A stretch of 5,068 nt of DNA from Actinomycetota bacterium (GTDB taxonomy: Bacteria > Actinomycetota > Actinomycetes > Actinomycetales > Microbacteriaceae). The position numbers and the translations under genes are program-made. The DNA is taken from NCBI GenBank assembly GCA_016870695.1, contig VGAV01000220.1, forward strand, positions 1 through 5,068, in the 5' to 3' direction. A model generated the notes under the pieces. That model worked only from the letters and a program-made list of their open reading frames with translations, searched no databases and was not told the origin of the DNA. How positions within the stretch are numbered: position 1 is the first letter of the stretch; each line of letters begins with the position of its first letter. Positions 1 through 5,068 of this stretch are shown piece by piece.

Positions 1-956
1 CGCGCCGCCTTCAAGCGGCGGTCCGCGTCGGGGTTGCGGTCCACCCACGCGCGGGGCTGCGGGAGGGTGTCGCTCGGTACGCGATCCGGCGGCAGCTCGC
101 CGGACTGGCGTCCTTCGACGATGGCGTTCCACCAGCGGTCGAGCTGCGTCCGGCTGGCGCGTCCGGTGAACTCCTTGATCCCGGCGAGGGCCTGCTTGCT
201 CTGCGGGTCGGCGATGACGGCGGCCACGAGGGCCCGGTCCGGAACCAGACGGCCGGGGGCGATGTCCTGATCGCGCGCGTAGTCCTCGCGCGCCTGCCAG
301 AGGGCGCGGGCGACGGCCAGCGAGCGACGTCCGCGCACGGCGTGCAGGCCGCTCAGACGGCGCCAGGGGTCCTCGCGCGGAGGCTTGGGCTGCCGCTCGA
401 GCACGGCCTGGAACTCCTGACGCGCGAACTCCGTCTTGTCCTGCTCGGCCAGCTCGGCAGCGAGGGCGTCGCGGACGTCGACGAGGTGCTCGACGTCGAG
501 ACCCGCGTACTCGAGCCACGACGCGGGCAGCGGGCGCGTCGACCAGTCCGCGGCGGAGTGCGCCTTGGCGAGGGTGATGCCGAGGGTCTCCTCGACGACC
601 GCGCCGAGACCGACGCGCTCGTGACCGAGCAGGCGCGCGCCCAGCTCGGTGTCGAAGATGCGCGGCGGCTCGAGGCCGCGCTCCCGGAGGGAGGGGAGAT
701 CCTGGCTGGCGGCGTGGAACACCCACTCCTCGTCGCCGATGGCGTCCTGCAGCGGAGAGAAATCGTCGATGGTCGACGGGTCGAAGAGGAACACGCCCGC
801 GCCGCGGCGGAACACCTGGATGAGGTACGCCCGCTGCGAATAGCGGAAGCCGGACGCGCGCTCGACGTCGACGGCGACGGGGCCGGTCCCGCCCGCCAGG
901 GCGTCGCACGCGGAGGCAAGGCCCTCGGCGTCCTCGATGACGATGTACTCAACCAC
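1..956 (-). CDS. rnd: RNase D-like 3'-5' exonuclease with HRDC domain (C-terminus beyond window)
   Basis: Seen: an open frame runs from a GTG at 956-954 to the window edge, giving 318 residues with no stop. The N-terminal part (about 1-190) carries the three motifs of a DEDDy exonuclease: D30-V-E32 (Exo I), FHAASQD with D86 (Exo II), and Y150-AGL-D154 (Exo III). A helical HRDC-type domain follows at about 205-285, including ALWQAREDYARDQDI and PGRLVPD. Known: RNase D enzymes use two metal ions to trim RNA 3' ends, such as tRNA precursors, in the cytoplasm; HRDC domains aid nucleic-acid binding. The start is supported by GGAGG at 964-968, seven bases upstream. The first 8 bases overlap the end of the DUF3000 gene, so translation is probably coupled. 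Homologues run to roughly 400 residues, so about a quarter is missing here. Family assignment is firm; the physiological substrate is inferred. Confidence 0.92.
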   Translation of the reverse strand, partial: MVEYIVIEDAEGLASACDALAGGTGPVAVDVERASGFRYSQRAYLIQVFRRGAGVFLFDPSTIDDFSPLQDAIGDEEWVFHAASQDLPSLRERGLEPPRIFDTELGARLLGHERVGLGAVVEETLGITLAKAHSAADWSTRPLPASWLEYAGLDVEHLVDVRDALAAELAEQDKTEFARQEFQAVLERQPKPPREDPWRRLSGLHAVRGRRSLAVARALWQAREDYARDQDIAPGRLVPDRALVAAVIADPQSKQALAGIKEFTGRASRTQLDRWWNAIVEGRQSGELPPDRVPSDTLPQPRAWVDRNPDADRRLKAA

Positions 957-1539
957 GCGTGGGCCTCCGGGCTCCGAATACCGCGACGCCCTCGGACCCC
1001 GGGGGGAGGCCGGCGAGCATGCAGACGAGTTCCGCCCACGCCTCGAGGTGAGGACGGAAGGGACCGCGCGGCGACCATGACGCGCGAAGTTCGATCTGCG
1101 ACCCGTCCCCCTGGGCCGCGAGGGTGCCGAAGCCCGTGGACAGCGTCTTGGTCGCCGTACCCGACTCGGAGTGGCGCTCCGCCCCCCGCGAGTCGAGGGC
1201 GTCGACGAGCCACGACCAGGCCACGTCCGCCAGCAGCGGGTCGATCCCGATCTCGGGCTCGAGCGGCGCCTGCGCGAAGCAGACGATGCGCCATGCCCCG
1301 CCCCACGGCTCGGGCTCCTCCGGGTCGTGCAGGAGGATGAAGCGCCCGGTGCCGAACGGGGAGTCGGTGGCGTGCTCCTCGGGGCGCACGTCCCCCGCGA
1401 GCGCGAGGGAGAACGGCGCGAGGCCGGACGGCGAGGGGATCTCGCGGACGACGAGGTCGTCGCGGAACATCGTCTCTCGCAGCTCCTCCACCGCCCGGGC
1501 GAAGGGAGTGGACGCCTCCGGTGGGCGCAGGTCATTCAC
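949..1539 (-). CDS. DUF3000 domain-containing protein
   Basis: This 196-residue protein matches, from memory, the actinobacterial DUF3000 family along its whole length; its function is unknown. Seen: an N-terminal helix-like stretch (about 12-26, FARAVEELRETMFRD), a W79-G-G-A-W-R segment, a helical region around 101-118 (PLLADVAWSWLVDALDSR), a Thr/Gly-rich motif GTATKTLSTGFG at 127-138, and a C-terminal helix near 164-178. There is no signal peptide or membrane segment, so it should be cytoplasmic. The GTG start at 1539 has no Shine-Dalgarno sequence, but a TAGTCT hexamer ends six bases upstream, which suggests a leaderless mRNA. The gene runs into the RNase D gene with an 8-base overlap. The same order is, as I recall, seen in Mycobacterium tuberculosis (Rv2680-Rv2681), which suggests a shared role in RNA metabolism. 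That link is inference from context only. Confidence 0.88.
   Translation of the reverse strand: MNDLRPPEASTPFARAVEELRETMFRDDLVVREIPSPSGLAPFSLALAGDVRPEEHATDSPFGTGRFILLHDPEEPEPWGGAWRIVCFAQAPLEPEIGIDPLLADVAWSWLVDALDSRGAERHSESGTATKTLSTGFGTLAAQGDGSQIELRASWSPRGPFRPHLEAWAELVCMLAGLPPGSEGVAVFGARRPTRG
964..968 (-). promoter_or_regulatory. Ribosome binding site of the RNase D gene
   Basis: GGAGG on the minus strand lies inside the last codons of the DUF3000 gene, seven bases before the GTG at 956. No other start codon is suitably placed in this frame, so the site fixes the start and implies an 8-base gene overlap. Confidence 0.75.
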
Positions 1540-1545
1540 GGCAGC

Positions 1546-1551
1546 AGACTA
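1546..1551 (-). promoter_or_regulatory. Candidate -10 element for DUF3000-RNase D operon
   Basis: TAGTCT on the minus strand fits the actinobacterial TANNNT pattern. It ends six bases before the GTG start of DUF3000, the spacing expected when the start codon is also the transcription start. I see no convincing -35 element, which would have to lie inside the hydrolase coding sequence. Confidence 0.45.
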
Positions 1552-1555
1552 GAGT
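1550..1555 (+). promoter_or_regulatory. Candidate -10 element for the alpha/beta hydrolase gene
   Basis: TAGAGT on the plus strand fits TANNNT and ends nine bases before the hydrolase ATG. It shares the TA step at 1550-1551 with the opposite-strand -10. GAGG at 1556-1559 could serve as a ribosome binding site, but only if transcription starts farther upstream, because a start set by this -10 would leave GAGG out of the mRNA. No clear -35 is visible. Confidence 0.35.
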
Positions 1556-1564
1556 GAGGCCTCG

Positions 1565-2779
1565 ATGAACGCTCCCAGGCGCGCCGCGACGGGCGGCGCC
1601 TCGCACCCTTCGGCCGGGCTCATCGGGGTGTCCTTGACCCTGCTGAGCCTCGCGCTCGGGTCCGCGCTCACCGCACTCGGGGCCATCTCCCTCCGCATGG
1701 CCCGTCGTGTCGTCACGCCGGCCGCGCGCATCCCGAACGTCCGGATGATGGCCGTGGATGCCGCTGCGCAGACGGTCCGGATGGAACGCACCGCCGACAC
1801 GGAGCTGCCCGGGCGATACGGCCTCTTCACGACGGGCACTCTGGACTACCTCCGCGTGGGGTCGGTGGTCGGAGCGGACGACACCACCGTCACGCGGAAG
1901 CTCCTCACGCACGTCCCCGCCGACGCCTCGCTCGCCCCCGACGCCGCGTTCAGCGGGTGGTACTTCGACGAGCCCGAGCAGCTGCACCTCCCCTTCCGCG
2001 CGGCGCTGATCGGCGCGCCGAGCGGCCCCTGCCCCGCGTGGGTGTTCCCCGCGGAGCGGGAGAGCGACGTCTGGGTCGTGCAGGTGCACGGGCGCGGCAC
2101 CACGCGCGCCGAGACGCTGCGGGCCGTCCCGGTGTTCCACGAGCTCGGCATCACCAGCCTGGTCGTCTCGTACCGGAACGACGGGGAGGCCCCGCGGAGC
2201 CGGACGGGCACGTACGCCCTCGGGGCGACGGAATGGCGGGACGTGGATGCCGCCATCGCCTACGCCCGCCGCAACGGCGCTCGACGGGTCGTCCTCATGG
2301 GCTGGTCGATGGGCGGCGCGATCGCCCTCCAGGCCGACCTGCAGTCCCCGCATCGCGACGTCATCGCCGGTCTCGTCCTGGAGTCGCCCGTCGTGGACTG
2401 GCGCACGGTGCTGGACTATCAGGCCCGGCTGCTGAAGCTGCCGCCCCTCGTCTCCGGTCTCGCCCGGCAGATGGTCGGGTCCGACTGGGGCGTGCCGCTC
2501 GTGCGCAGCGGCGCAGCCATCCCCTTCGACCGCCTCGACGTCGTCGCGCGGGCCGATGAGCTGCGGCATCCCGTCCTGCTCCTGCACAGCGACGACGACG
2601 GGTTCGTGCCCGCGGACGCGTCGCACCGTCTCGCGGCCGCGCGCCCCGATCTGGTGCGGATGGAGACGTTCACCGTCGCGCGCCACACGAAGCTCTGGAA
2701 TTACGACGAGGACCGCTGGTCCGAGGCGATCCGCTCGTGGGTGCGCGGACAGGGATTGGACCGCCCGGCGGACGACTGA
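1565..2779 (+). CDS. Membrane-anchored alpha/beta hydrolase
   Basis: A 404-residue serine hydrolase of unknown substrate. Seen: a short basic N-terminus, one hydrophobic segment at about 17-43 (LIGVSLTLLSLALGSALTAL), then a roughly 110-residue region I do not recognise, then an alpha/beta hydrolase core from about residue 165. Core motifs are H175-G-R-G178 (oxyanion loop), G-W-S248-M-G-G (nucleophile elbow), HSDD-D345-GFVP (acid) and H374 in VARHTKLW (catalytic histidine). A cap-like helical insert fills about 275-330. The hydrophobic segment lacks an obvious signal-peptidase site, so it is more likely an anchor than a cleaved signal; the side of the membrane is not certain. An in-frame TAG at 1550-1552 makes the ATG at 1565 the first possible start. 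The single anchor plus hydrolase layout recalls the BEM46/YfhR group, but esterase, thioesterase or peptidase activity are all possible. It is divergent from DUF3000 and stands alone. Confidence 0.9.
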   Translation: MNAPRRAATGGASHPSAGLIGVSLTLLSLALGSALTALGAISLRMARRVVTPAARIPNVRMMAVDAAAQTVRMERTADTELPGRYGLFTTGTLDYLRVGSVVGADDTTVTRKLLTHVPADASLAPDAAFSGWYFDEPEQLHLPFRAALIGAPSGPCPAWVFPAERESDVWVVQVHGRGTTRAETLRAVPVFHELGITSLVVSYRNDGEAPRSRTGTYALGATEWRDVDAAIAYARRNGARRVVLMGWSMGGAIALQADLQSPHRDVIAGLVLESPVVDWRTVLDYQARLLKLPPLVSGLARQMVGSDWGVPLVRSGAAIPFDRLDVVARADELRHPVLLLHSDDDGFVPADASHRLAAARPDLVRMETFTVARHTKLWNYDEDRWSEAIRSWVRGQGLDRPADD

Positions 2780-2794
2780 TTCCGGATGCCGCCG

Positions 2795-2824
2795 GTCAGG
2801 CGCCGCGCTTGGCGCGCACCTGAC
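2795..2824. terminator. Possible bidirectional stem-loop between convergent genes
   Basis: GTCAG (2795-2799) pairs with CTGAC (2820-2824), and GCGCC (2800-2804) pairs with GGCGC (2811-2815) around a six-base GCGCTT loop, with a four-base bulge at 2816-2819. It begins 16 bases after the hydrolase stop and includes the sufE stop codon, so it could end transcripts from both sides. There is no T-tract, and high-GC coding DNA forms such stems by chance, so this is tentative. Confidence 0.35.
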
Positions 2825-3236
2825 GCTTGGCGCGCATGAGCATGCCGGTCATGCCGGCGATCCGGAGCGGGCTGACCGCGCGGGTCAGGCCGATGCTCTG
2901 CGGGAAGTCGTCGGGGACGGCGAGGACCTCGTCCGCGGTGAGCCCCGTCAGGCCCTGAGCCAGGATGCTGGCGAACCCGCGCGTCGTGGGGGCCTCGGCC
3001 GGGGCCGTGGCGTGCATCGCGACGCGGTCGTCGTCGTCGACGTCGATGACGATGTAGACGGGGGACTGGCACTCGGCCACGCGTTCGCACATCTCGGGGT
3101 GGTCGGCGTACTGCGCCGGCACCTCGGGCAGCTCCTGCGAGAACTCGAGCAGCAGCTGCAGGCGGTCGGGCTCGTCGAGCTCGAGGAACTCCTCGCGGAT
3201 CTCGGCGAGGCGGGCGGGGAGGACGGTCTCGGACAT
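2796..3236 (-). CDS. sufE: SufE-family sulfur acceptor protein
   Basis: A 146-residue cytoplasmic protein of typical SufE length. Known: SufE accepts a persulfide sulfur from a cysteine desulfurase such as SufS on one conserved cysteine and passes it on, mainly for Fe-S cluster assembly. Seen: the active-site motif E-C56-Q-S-P-V-Y, the N-terminal helices with DRLQLLLEFSQELPEVP, the APTTRGFASILAQGL block, the VPDDF motif and a SPLRIAGMTGM segment near the end. A second cysteine, C50, lies six residues before C56. The C-terminus is strongly basic, with the doubled motif RAKRQVRAKR. I chose the ATG at 3236 because GGAGG at 3246-3250 is nine bases away; the in-frame ATG at 3245 abuts it directly. 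The gene follows the sulfurtransferase on the same strand after 87 bases, a pairing I recall from M. tuberculosis (Rv3283-Rv3284). No SufS or other Suf gene is in view. Confidence 0.93.
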   Translation of the reverse strand: MSETVLPARLAEIREEFLELDEPDRLQLLLEFSQELPEVPAQYADHPEMCERVAECQSPVYIVIDVDDDDRVAMHATAPAEAPTTRGFASILAQGLTGLTADEVLAVPDDFPQSIGLTRAVSPLRIAGMTGMLMRAKRQVRAKRGA

Positions 3237-3245
3237 CTCCGCCAT

Positions 3246-3250
3246 CCTCC
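3246..3250 (-). promoter_or_regulatory. Ribosome binding site that decides the sufE start
   Basis: GGAGG on the minus strand touches the ATG at 3245 with no spacer but stands nine bases from the ATG at 3236. Ribosomes need a spacer, so the downstream ATG is the better start. Confidence 0.7.
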
Positions 3251-3284
3251 CACGCCCGCGATGCGGCGGCGCGATCGCCGTCGA

Positions 3285-3302
3285 GCCGCTTCGCTCAGCG
3301 GC
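3285..3302. repeat. Hairpin repeat, copy 1
   Basis: GCCGCTTCGCTCAGCGGC is an 18-base element with six-base arms (GCCGCT/AGCGGC) around TCGCTC. It lies in the 87-base gap between the sulfurtransferase and sufE and is identical to copy 2, which starts 29 bases further on. On the sufE-side mRNA it would form a stable stem without a U-tract, more like a REP or processing element than a classical terminator. Confidence 0.7.
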
Positions 3303-3313
3303 GTCGTCCTCTG

Positions 3314-3331
3314 GCCGCTTCGCTCAGCGGC
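3314..3331. repeat. Hairpin repeat, copy 2, overlapping the sulfurtransferase stop codon
   Basis: The same 18 bases as copy 1, here with one more flanking pair, so the arms are seven bases (GGCCGCT 3313-3319, AGCGGCC 3326-3332). The sulfurtransferase stop (TGA at 3326-3324) sits at the stem-loop boundary, and the element supplies the last codons of that gene (Gly-Arg-stop). It could stabilise the 3' end of the upstream message, cut transcription before sufE, or be a chromosomal repeat that landed there. Confidence 0.7.
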
Positions 3332-4226
3332 CGGGGACCTCGCCGGGCTCCGCGCCGGAGACGATCGGCACGCGCACCGCGCTGCCCCACTCGGTCCAGG
3401 ACCCGTCGTAGTTGCGCACGTCGTCGAAGCCGAGCAGGTGCTTGAGCACGAACCAGGTGTGGCTCGACCGCTCGCCGATCCGGCAGTAGGCGACGACGGA
3501 GTCGCCGTCCTTCAGACCCGCGCCCTCGCGGTAGATGGCATCGAGCTCCTCGCGCGACTTGAAGCCGCCGTCCTCGGCGACGGCCTTCGCCCACGGCACG
3601 CTCTGCGCGGTGGGGATGTGGCCGGCGCGCAGAGCGCCCTCCTCGGGGTAGGCGGGGGCGGAGGTCCGCTCGCCCGAGTACTCCTCCGGGGAACGCACGT
3701 CGATGAGAGGGTTGCCGAGGTGCGCGAGCACGTCCTCCTTGTAGGCGCGCAGCACGGAGTCGTCGCGCTCGACGACGGGGTAGTCCGTCGGCTCTGGGGT
3801 CGTGGCATCCGTCGTCAGGGGGCGGCCCTCGGAGATCCACTTGTCACGTCCGCCGTCGAGCAGGCGCACGTCCTCGTGCCCGAAGAGCGAGAACACCCAC
3901 AGGGCGTAGGCGGCCCACCAGTTGTTCTTGTCGCCGTAGATGACGACCGTGTCGTCGCGGGAGATCCCCTTCCGGCTGAGGAGCTTCGCGAAACCCTCGC
4001 CGTCGACGTAGTCGCGGACGACCGGGTCGTTCAGCTCGGTGTGCCAGTCCACCTTGACGGCGCCAGGGATGTGGCCGGTCTCGTACAGCAGGACGTCCTC
4101 GTCGGACTCGACGACGACGAGACCGGGCGTCCCGAGTCGTTCCTGCAGCCATTCGCCGGTCACGAGCCGGCCGGGCTCCGAGTACGCGGCGAACTTGGGG
4201 GACGTGGTGTCGAACTCGACGGTCAC
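3324..4226 (-). CDS. sseA: SseA-type thiosulfate sulfurtransferase (tandem rhodanese)
   Basis: A 300-residue two-domain rhodanese, normal length for the family. Known: these enzymes move the outer sulfur of thiosulfate, or a related donor, through a cysteine persulfide to a thiol acceptor or cyanide. Seen: an N-terminal rhodanese fold (about 20-135) with [18 protein letters not shown] and [14 protein letters not shown], where the catalytic-loop cysteine is absent, making this half structural. The C-terminal rhodanese (about 165-290) has [15 protein letters not shown], a second GHIP motif at 202-205, and the active loop Y-C248-R-I-G-E-R-S-S. The CRxGxx-type loop favours thiosulfate over mercaptopyruvate, whose enzymes have CGSG. 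The GTG at 4226 has GAGGAG (4233-4238) six bases upstream and starts the homologous region at MTVEF; an upstream in-frame ATG at 4310 would add 28 residues unlike the family. From memory it closely resembles mycobacterial SseA. It is probably transcribed ahead of sufE and is divergent from zapE. Confidence 0.93.
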   Translation of the reverse strand: MTVEFDTTSPKFAAYSEPGRLVTGEWLQERLGTPGLVVVESDEDVLLYETGHIPGAVKVDWHTELNDPVVRDYVDGEGFAKLLSRKGISRDDTVVIYGDKNNWWAAYALWVFSLFGHEDVRLLDGGRDKWISEGRPLTTDATTPEPTDYPVVERDDSVLRAYKEDVLAHLGNPLIDVRSPEEYSGERTSAPAYPEEGALRAGHIPTAQSVPWAKAVAEDGGFKSREELDAIYREGAGLKDGDSVVAYCRIGERSSHTWFVLKHLLGFDDVRNYDGSWTEWGSAVRVPIVSGAEPGEVPGR

Positions 4227-4232
4227 GGAGGG

Positions 4233-4238
4233 CTCCTC
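4233..4238 (-). promoter_or_regulatory. Ribosome binding site that decides the sulfurtransferase start
   Basis: GAGGAG on the minus strand lies six bases before the GTG at 4226. It supports this GTG over the ATG at 4310. Confidence 0.7.
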
Positions 4239-4263
4239 GGTCGGTGCGGCGGTGATCGCGGCG

Positions 4264-4269
4264 TAGGGT
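4264..4269 (+). promoter_or_regulatory. Candidate -10 element for zapE
   Basis: TAGGGT on the plus strand fits TANNNT and would give a leader of about 70 bases before the zapE ATG. No convincing -35 is found 16-18 bases upstream. It mirrors an identical hexamer on the other strand at 4286-4291. Confidence 0.3.
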
Positions 4270-4285
4270 GGACACCGCACCAACG

Positions 4286-4291
4286 ACCCTA
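4286..4291 (-). promoter_or_regulatory. Candidate -10 element for the sulfurtransferase-sufE operon
   Basis: TAGGGT on the minus strand, about 60 bases upstream of the GTG at 4226, would give a leader of roughly 50 bases that includes the GAGGAG ribosome binding site. The -35 region is not recognisable. Confidence 0.3.
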
Positions 4292-4302
4292 GGACCGCCC
4301 GT

Positions 4303-4316
4303 GGGTGCACGCACCC
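4303..4316. promoter_or_regulatory. Dyad in the sulfurtransferase-zapE intergenic region
   Basis: GGGTGC and GCACCC form a perfect inverted repeat with a two-base centre, 29 bases before the zapE ATG. It lies upstream of the candidate minus-strand -10 and downstream of the candidate plus-strand -10, a position where a bound regulator could affect both genes. No known operator consensus is matched, and a small mRNA hairpin in the zapE leader is an alternative reading. Confidence 0.4.
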
Positions 4317-4336
4317 CTCCCGTAAGACTGCGACAC

Positions 4337-4340
4337 AGGA
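4337..4340 (+). promoter_or_regulatory. Probable ribosome binding site of zapE
   Basis: AGGA ends five bases before the ATG at 4346. It is modest in strength, but no better-placed start is seen, and the encoded N-terminus looks normal for actinobacterial homologues. Confidence 0.5.
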
Positions 4341-4345
4341 CGGCC

Positions 4346-5068
4346 ATGACCTCTTCGCCCGCGACGACCGGCCTCATTCACCTCGTCGACCGCGATCCCG
4401 CCGTCTCGGGTGCCGAGATGGTCGACGCGCTCGTCCCGCCGCCCCAGTTCGACGGCGCGACGTTCGACTCCTACCGCGCCGACCCGGCGTACCCGTCGCA
4501 GCAGGAGGCCAAGGAGCTGCTGCAGGCCTTCGCCGGCGGTGCCTCGGCCCCGGTGAAGAAAGTCGGCTTCTTCCGTCGCGCGGAGAAGACGCCGCCGGTC
4601 AAGCCCGGTGTGTACCTCGATGGCGGGTTCGGCGTCGGCAAGACCCACCTGCTCGCCTCGATCTACCACGCGATGCCCGCCCGCCGGAAGTACTTCGGGT
4701 CGTTCATCGAGTACACGGCGCTTGTCGGCATCCTGGGGTACGCCAAGGCGGTGGAGTTGTTCCGCGGGTCGGATCTGCTGTGCATCGACGAGTTCGAGCT
4801 CGACGACCCCGGCGACACCATGGTCATGACCCGGCTGCTCGGGGAGCTCGTGGCATCCGGCACCAAGCTCGCCGCCACCTCGAACACGCCGCCCAACGCT
4901 CTCGGCGAGGGGCGCTTCGCCGCGCAGGACTTCCTGCGCGAGATCCAGTCGATGTCCGACAGCTTCCGGACCATCCGCATCGACGGCACCGACTTCCGTC
5001 AGCGCGCGATCGACGGCGAGGCGCGCGTCCTCTCGGACGCGGACTACCGCGACGCCGTCGACGGCGCG
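4346..5068 (+). CDS. zapE: ZapE / AFG1-like ATPase (C-terminus beyond window)
   Basis: The frame is open from the ATG at 4346 to the window end, giving 241 residues. Seen: a P-loop G93-G-F-G-V-G-K99-T100 preceded by GVYLDG, a Walker B motif LLCID148-E149-F with the ELDDPGDTM segment after it, a sensor-1 like ATSN180 followed by [12 protein letters not shown], and the start of the C-terminal region ([10 protein letters not shown]). These are the defining motifs of the AFG1/ZapE family of AAA+-related ATPases. Known: in E. coli ZapE associates with FtsZ during constriction and is needed under low oxygen or heat; yeast Afg1 acts in mitochondrial protein quality control. The role in actinobacteria is not established, so division is only a family-based guess. 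There is no signal peptide. I expect about 100 further residues. The gene is divergent from the sulfurtransferase and has its own promoter region. Confidence 0.93.
   Translation, partial: MTSSPATTGLIHLVDRDPAVSGAEMVDALVPPPQFDGATFDSYRADPAYPSQQEAKELLQAFAGGASAPVKKVGFFRRAEKTPPVKPGVYLDGGFGVGKTHLLASIYHAMPARRKYFGSFIEYTALVGILGYAKAVELFRGSDLLCIDEFELDDPGDTMVMTRLLGELVASGTKLAATSNTPPNALGEGRFAAQDFLREIQSMSDSFRTIRIDGTDFRQRAIDGEARVLSDADYRDAVDGA

Noticed and set aside
342..1340. Long plus- and minus-strand frames across RNase D and DUF3000
   Set aside because: Both span the boundary of two genes with clear family matches and are rich in Arg/Ala/Pro or Leu/Glu repeats typical of shadow frames.
1532..2686. 384-codon open frame on the minus strand opposite the hydrolase
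   Set aside because: Its composition is rich in Arg, Gly and Pro with no recognisable domain, and the opposite strand encodes a protein with an intact catalytic triad. It is a frame shadow caused by high GC.
3237..3245. sufE start at the ATG at 3245
   Set aside because: GGAGG abuts this ATG with no spacer; the ATG nine bases downstream fits the site.
3267..3280. Stem CGGCG-CGAT-CGCCG upstream of sufE
   Set aside because: Short, unrepeated and expected by chance at this GC content; it adds little to the two exact repeats nearby.
2556..4292. 578-codon open frame on the plus strand across sufE and the sulfurtransferase
   Set aside because: It is antisense to two well-recognised genes, crosses their intergenic gap and the end of the hydrolase, and shows only low-complexity sequence.
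4227..4310. 28-residue N-terminal extension of the sulfurtransferase from an ATG at 4310
   Set aside because: The extension does not look like the family and has no suitable ribosome binding site, whereas the GTG at 4226 has GAGGAG at the right distance. The bases look like promoter DNA.
1..5068. Signs of a mobile element, phage, CRISPR, toxin-antitoxin or defence system
   Set aside because: No integrase or transposase, no terminal repeats, no regular array, no tRNA edge and no shift in base composition between genes. The window reads as core chromosome.

Overview
The window is high-GC DNA with tightly packed genes and very high G/C at third codon positions. It has no tRNA, rRNA, CRISPR array or mobile element that I can recognise. 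Gene content and protein sequences point to an actinobacterium, most likely of the Microbacteriaceae (Microbacterium-like). The supporting clues are a DUF3000 gene followed by an HRDC-type RNase D, an SseA-type sulfurtransferase with the CRIGERSS active-site loop next to a SufE gene, and a short actinobacterial ZapE. The genus is an inference from recalled similarity, not a search result.

Layout from left to right: (1) positions 1-956, minus strand, RNase D-like 3'-5' exonuclease with its C-terminus cut off by the window edge; (2) 949-1539, minus, DUF3000 protein, which overlaps the start of the RNase D gene by 8 bases and lies upstream of it in the same operon; (3) 1565-2779, plus, membrane-anchored alpha/beta hydrolase, divergent from DUF3000 across only 25 bases; (4) 2796-3236, minus, SufE-family sulfur acceptor, convergent with the hydrolase across 16 bases; (5) 3324-4226, minus, two-domain rhodanese (SseA type), upstream of sufE in the same direction and separated from it by 87 bases carrying two copies of an 18-base hairpin repeat; (6) 4346 to the window end, plus, ZapE/AFG1-like ATPase, divergent from the sulfurtransferase across 119 bases that hold a dyad and candidate promoters.

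The genes form three functional blocks. DUF3000 and RNase D are probably translated in a coupled way from a transcript that seems to start at the DUF3000 start codon. The sulfurtransferase and SufE form a plausible sulfur-handling pair: a rhodanese that makes a persulfide beside a protein whose conserved cysteine accepts one. The hydrolase and ZapE are single genes on the opposite strand.

All six genes look intact where visible and belong to known families, so I see no clear previously undescribed system. The points most worth a second look are the interlocked -10 elements at 1546-1555, the repeated hairpins that overlap the sulfurtransferase stop codon, the dyad upstream of zapE, and the uncharacterised DUF3000 gene coupled to RNase D.
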